A stretch of 8,059 nucleotides of DNA from positions 1 through 8,059 of the forward strand of contig JASHZU010000225.1 in the NCBI GenBank assembly GCA_030042375.1, read 5' to 3'. The DNA comes from Verrucomicrobiia bacterium. GTDB taxonomy: Bacteria; Verrucomicrobiota; Verrucomicrobiae; Limisphaerales; UBA11358. The position numbers were made by a program, and so were the translations under genes. How positions within the stretch are numbered: the stretch's first letter is position 1; the number at the start of each line of letters is the position of its first letter. A model generated the notes under the pieces. That model had not been told where the DNA came from. It saw only the letters and a program-made list of their open reading frames with translations, and made no database searches. Positions 6,961-8,059 of this stretch are shown here, piece after piece.

Positions 6961-7434
6961 TTAAGCCGGCCTGACCTTGAAAAGCGGCTGTCCAAACTCC
7001 ACGGGCTTGGCGTTTTCGACCAGGATCTGGGTGATGACGCCTTTGACCTCCGCCTTGATTTCGTTCATCACTTTCATCGCTTCGATAATACAAACAACGG
7101 TATCGGCGTTGACTTCGGTGCCGACCTCGACGTAAGAGCCAGCCTCCGGGGACGGGGCGCGGTAGAAAGTACCAATCATGGGAGACTTGATTTCTATCTC
7201 GCCGGTCGCTGCCGCAGATATCGGGGCGGCCGCGACGGCTGCCGGGGATTGGGCGGTCTGGGGAATAGTCATCGGCAAGGGCATGACCGGGAGGGGTTCG
7301 TCCGAAGAGGCGGATGCCCCGCCGTTTAGACCCCGCTTGAGACGGATTTTTGAATCCTGCCGCTCTAATTCGAACTCGGTAATCGAGTTCTTCTTCATCA
7401 AATCAATAATTGCTTTGATATCTTTTAAATCCAC
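6961..7434 (-). CDS. accB: Biotin carboxyl carrier protein of acetyl-CoA carboxylase
   Basis: AccB (BCCP) carries the biotin that AccC carboxylates and presents it to the carboxyltransferase. The protein is 157 residues, a normal length. The N-terminal part MDLKDIKAIIDLMKKNSITEF is the family's helical start, followed by FELERQDSKIRLKR. A flexible Ala/Pro-rich linker (about 38-78) leads to the biotinyl/lipoyl domain (79-155): KSPMIGTFYRAPSPEAGSYV, then the biotinylation site EAMKVMNEI with target Lys121, then GQPLFKV. The start codon is GTG at 7434; no other start gives the conserved N-terminus. No Shine-Dalgarno sequence is evident (GAAAACGCACC precedes the GTG). accC follows after 13 bp, a classic accBC operon. 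A candidate promoter and short alternative hairpins lie in the 187 bp upstream. Function very secure. Confidence 0.97.
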   Translation of the reverse strand: MDLKDIKAIIDLMKKNSITEFELERQDSKIRLKRGLNGGASASSDEPLPVMPLPMTIPQTAQSPAAVAAAPISAAATGEIEIKSPMIGTFYRAPSPEAGSYVEVGTEVNADTVVCIIEAMKVMNEIKAEVKGVITQILVENAKPVEFGQPLFKVRPA

Positions 7435-7482
7435 GGTGCGTTTTCGTTAAAGTGAACCCGTATCCAGAAAATTTGGGCTTCC

Positions 7483-7512
7483 AAGGCCTAAAACCAGCGC
7501 CTTTTTAAAGGC
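7483..7512 (-). promoter_or_regulatory. Overlapping inverted repeats in the accB leader
   Basis: The segment GCCTT at 7499-7503 can pair either with AAGGC at 7483-7487 (11-nt loop) or with AAGGC at 7508-7512 (4-nt loop), so the two hairpins exclude each other. Both lie in the predicted leader of accB, 49 to 78 nt upstream of its start. The stems are only 5 bp, so a regulatory role is a suggestion, not a call. Confidence 0.25.
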
Positions 7513-7539
7513 CCTGCCTTTTTCAAAGTTCGTTGCCTG

Positions 7540-7568
7540 ATTGTGACGAAAAGTTTTCATACCGTCAA
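7540..7568 (-). promoter_or_regulatory. Likely sigma70-type promoter of accBC
   Basis: On the minus strand TTGACG (7563-7568, 5 of 6 to consensus) is followed by exactly 17 bp and CACAAT (7540-7545, 4 of 6). It lies between aroQ and accB and implies a leader of about 100 nt. It would allow accBC to be transcribed without aroQ. Pattern match only. Confidence 0.45.
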
Positions 7569-7621
7569 GAACCAATCTCCGATTTTTTTTACAGCCCAAA
7601 TTAGGCCAAGAAATTGCCTTT

Positions 7622-8059
7622 TTAGGCCTTCTTTTTGGCTTCGTTAACGTAAACGGCGGCTTCCACGGCCAAAACGTATGATTTTTGACCAAAACCGATG
7701 ATTTGCCCACAGCAGACAGGGGCAATCAGTGACTTATGCCGAAATTCTTCCCTGGCATGGACATTGGATAAATGGATCTCAATGGTCGGAACCCCGACGG
7801 CGGCGATGGCATCCCGCAATGCGATGCTTGTATGGGTATAAGCGGCGGCGTTCAGGACGATGACGTCGAACTTGCCTTTGGCTTCCTGGATCCAGTTCAC
7901 GAGTTCGCCCTCGAGGTTTGATTGGCGGAAGGCAATTTCGGCTTTAAAGTCGGCGGCGCGTTCCCGGACCTTCTTCTCGATGTCCGCCAAGGTCGTGCTG
8001 CCATAGACTTCCGGCTCGCGCTGGACGAGGAGGTTCAGGTTGGGGCCGTTCAGGAAAAG
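7622..8059 (-). CDS. aroQ: 3-dehydroquinate dehydratase, type II (N-terminus cut by window edge)
   Basis: AroQ dehydrates 3-dehydroquinate to 3-dehydroshikimate, the third step of the shikimate pathway to aromatic amino acids; the type II enzyme is a cytoplasmic dodecamer. The 145 visible codons lack only the first few residues. They begin LFLNGPNLNLL, then QREPEVYGSTTLADIE, which holds the catalytic Arg (visible residue 14) and Tyr (visible residue 19). Later come FDVIVLNAAAYTHTSIALRDAI, the substrate-binding IEIHLSNVHAREEFRH with the catalytic His and conserved Arg, and GFGQKSYVLAVEA. The family signature normally reads N-G-P-N-L-x-x-L-G-x-R-E-P; here the Gly is Val (codon 8024-8026). The shorter open frame starting at 7990 begins at an internal TTG and would lose the active-site loop, so it is not the start. 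accB follows after 187 bp; aroQ-accB-accC order is known in Pseudomonas. Function very secure. Confidence 0.95.
   Translation of the reverse strand, partial: LFLNGPNLNLLVQREPEVYGSTTLADIEKKVRERAADFKAEIAFRQSNLEGELVNWIQEAKGKFDVIVLNAAAYTHTSIALRDAIAAVGVPTIEIHLSNVHAREEFRHKSLIAPVCCGQIIGFGQKSYVLAVEAAVYVNEAKKKA

Larger units (their letters stand above)
7470..7602. repeat. 10-bp inverted repeat flanking the accB promoter region
   Basis: AATTTGGGCT (7470-7479) and its exact reverse complement AGCCCAAATT (7593-7602) lie 113 bp apart inside the aroQ-accB gap, with the candidate promoter between them. A related AGGCC-containing element sits next to each copy (AAGGCCTA at 7483-7490, TTAGGCCAAG at 7601-7610). 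The arms are too far apart for a simple hairpin; paired protein-binding sites are one possibility. Confidence 0.35.

Noticed and set aside
7447..7725. A 92-codon minus-strand frame through the aroQ-accB gap.
   Set aside because: It begins inside aroQ in another frame, has no domain or ribosome site, and spans the candidate promoter.
1..8059. CRISPR arrays, insertion sequences, tRNA or rRNA genes, defence or toxin-antitoxin cassettes.
   Set aside because: No regularly spaced repeats, transposase motifs, terminal repeats or tRNA-like folds were seen; every long frame that is not a shadow has a housekeeping or ordinary exported-protein explanation.

Overview
This 8 kb window is a housekeeping stretch of a bacterial chromosome, moderately GC-rich and densely coded. 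Eight of nine genes lie on the minus strand. Gene content and protein character suggest the PVC group, probably Verrucomicrobia (a Pedosphaera/Limisphaera-like relative). This rests on the general look of the PQQ-type sugar dehydrogenase-like protein, the LTxxQ protein and the weak or missing Shine-Dalgarno sequences. I could not test it with a search, so treat the lineage as a tentative inference.

Layout, left to right. Positions 1-156 hold the first 52 codons of glgC (ADP-glucose synthesis, minus strand, running off the left edge). hflX (ribosome-associated GTPase, minus) follows at 237-1517. It is divergent from a secreted six-bladed propeller protein of the PQQ-dependent sugar/sorbosone dehydrogenase family at 1607-2929, the only plus-strand gene. 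A strong hairpin terminator at 2960-2985 separates this gene from the convergent minus-strand block. That block, in transcription order from the right edge, is: aroQ (partial, 3-dehydroquinate dehydratase), accB and accC (biotin carboxyl carrier protein and biotin carboxylase of acetyl-CoA carboxylase), a DUF192 lipoprotein-like protein, hemL (glutamate-1-semialdehyde aminomutase), and a small exported LTxxQ (Spy/CpxP-like) protein.

How the genes relate. accB and accC (13 bp gap) form a fatty-acid synthesis operon. A sigma70-like promoter lies about 100 bp upstream of accB, so the pair can probably be transcribed apart from aroQ, although aroQ-accB-accC order is also known elsewhere, for example in Pseudomonas. 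The DUF192 gene and hemL are 29 bp apart, share a small hairpin in the gap, and probably form a second transcript with its own promoter at 5488-5516. The LTxxQ gene could be read through from hemL or have its own promoter. No gap exceeds 300 bp.

I found no CRISPR array, mobile element, tRNA, rRNA or defence cassette, and no evidence for a new multi-gene system. The items worth a second look are small: motif deviations in AroQ, AccC and the DUF192 protein, non-ATG starts, and structured intergenic DNA near accB and hemL.
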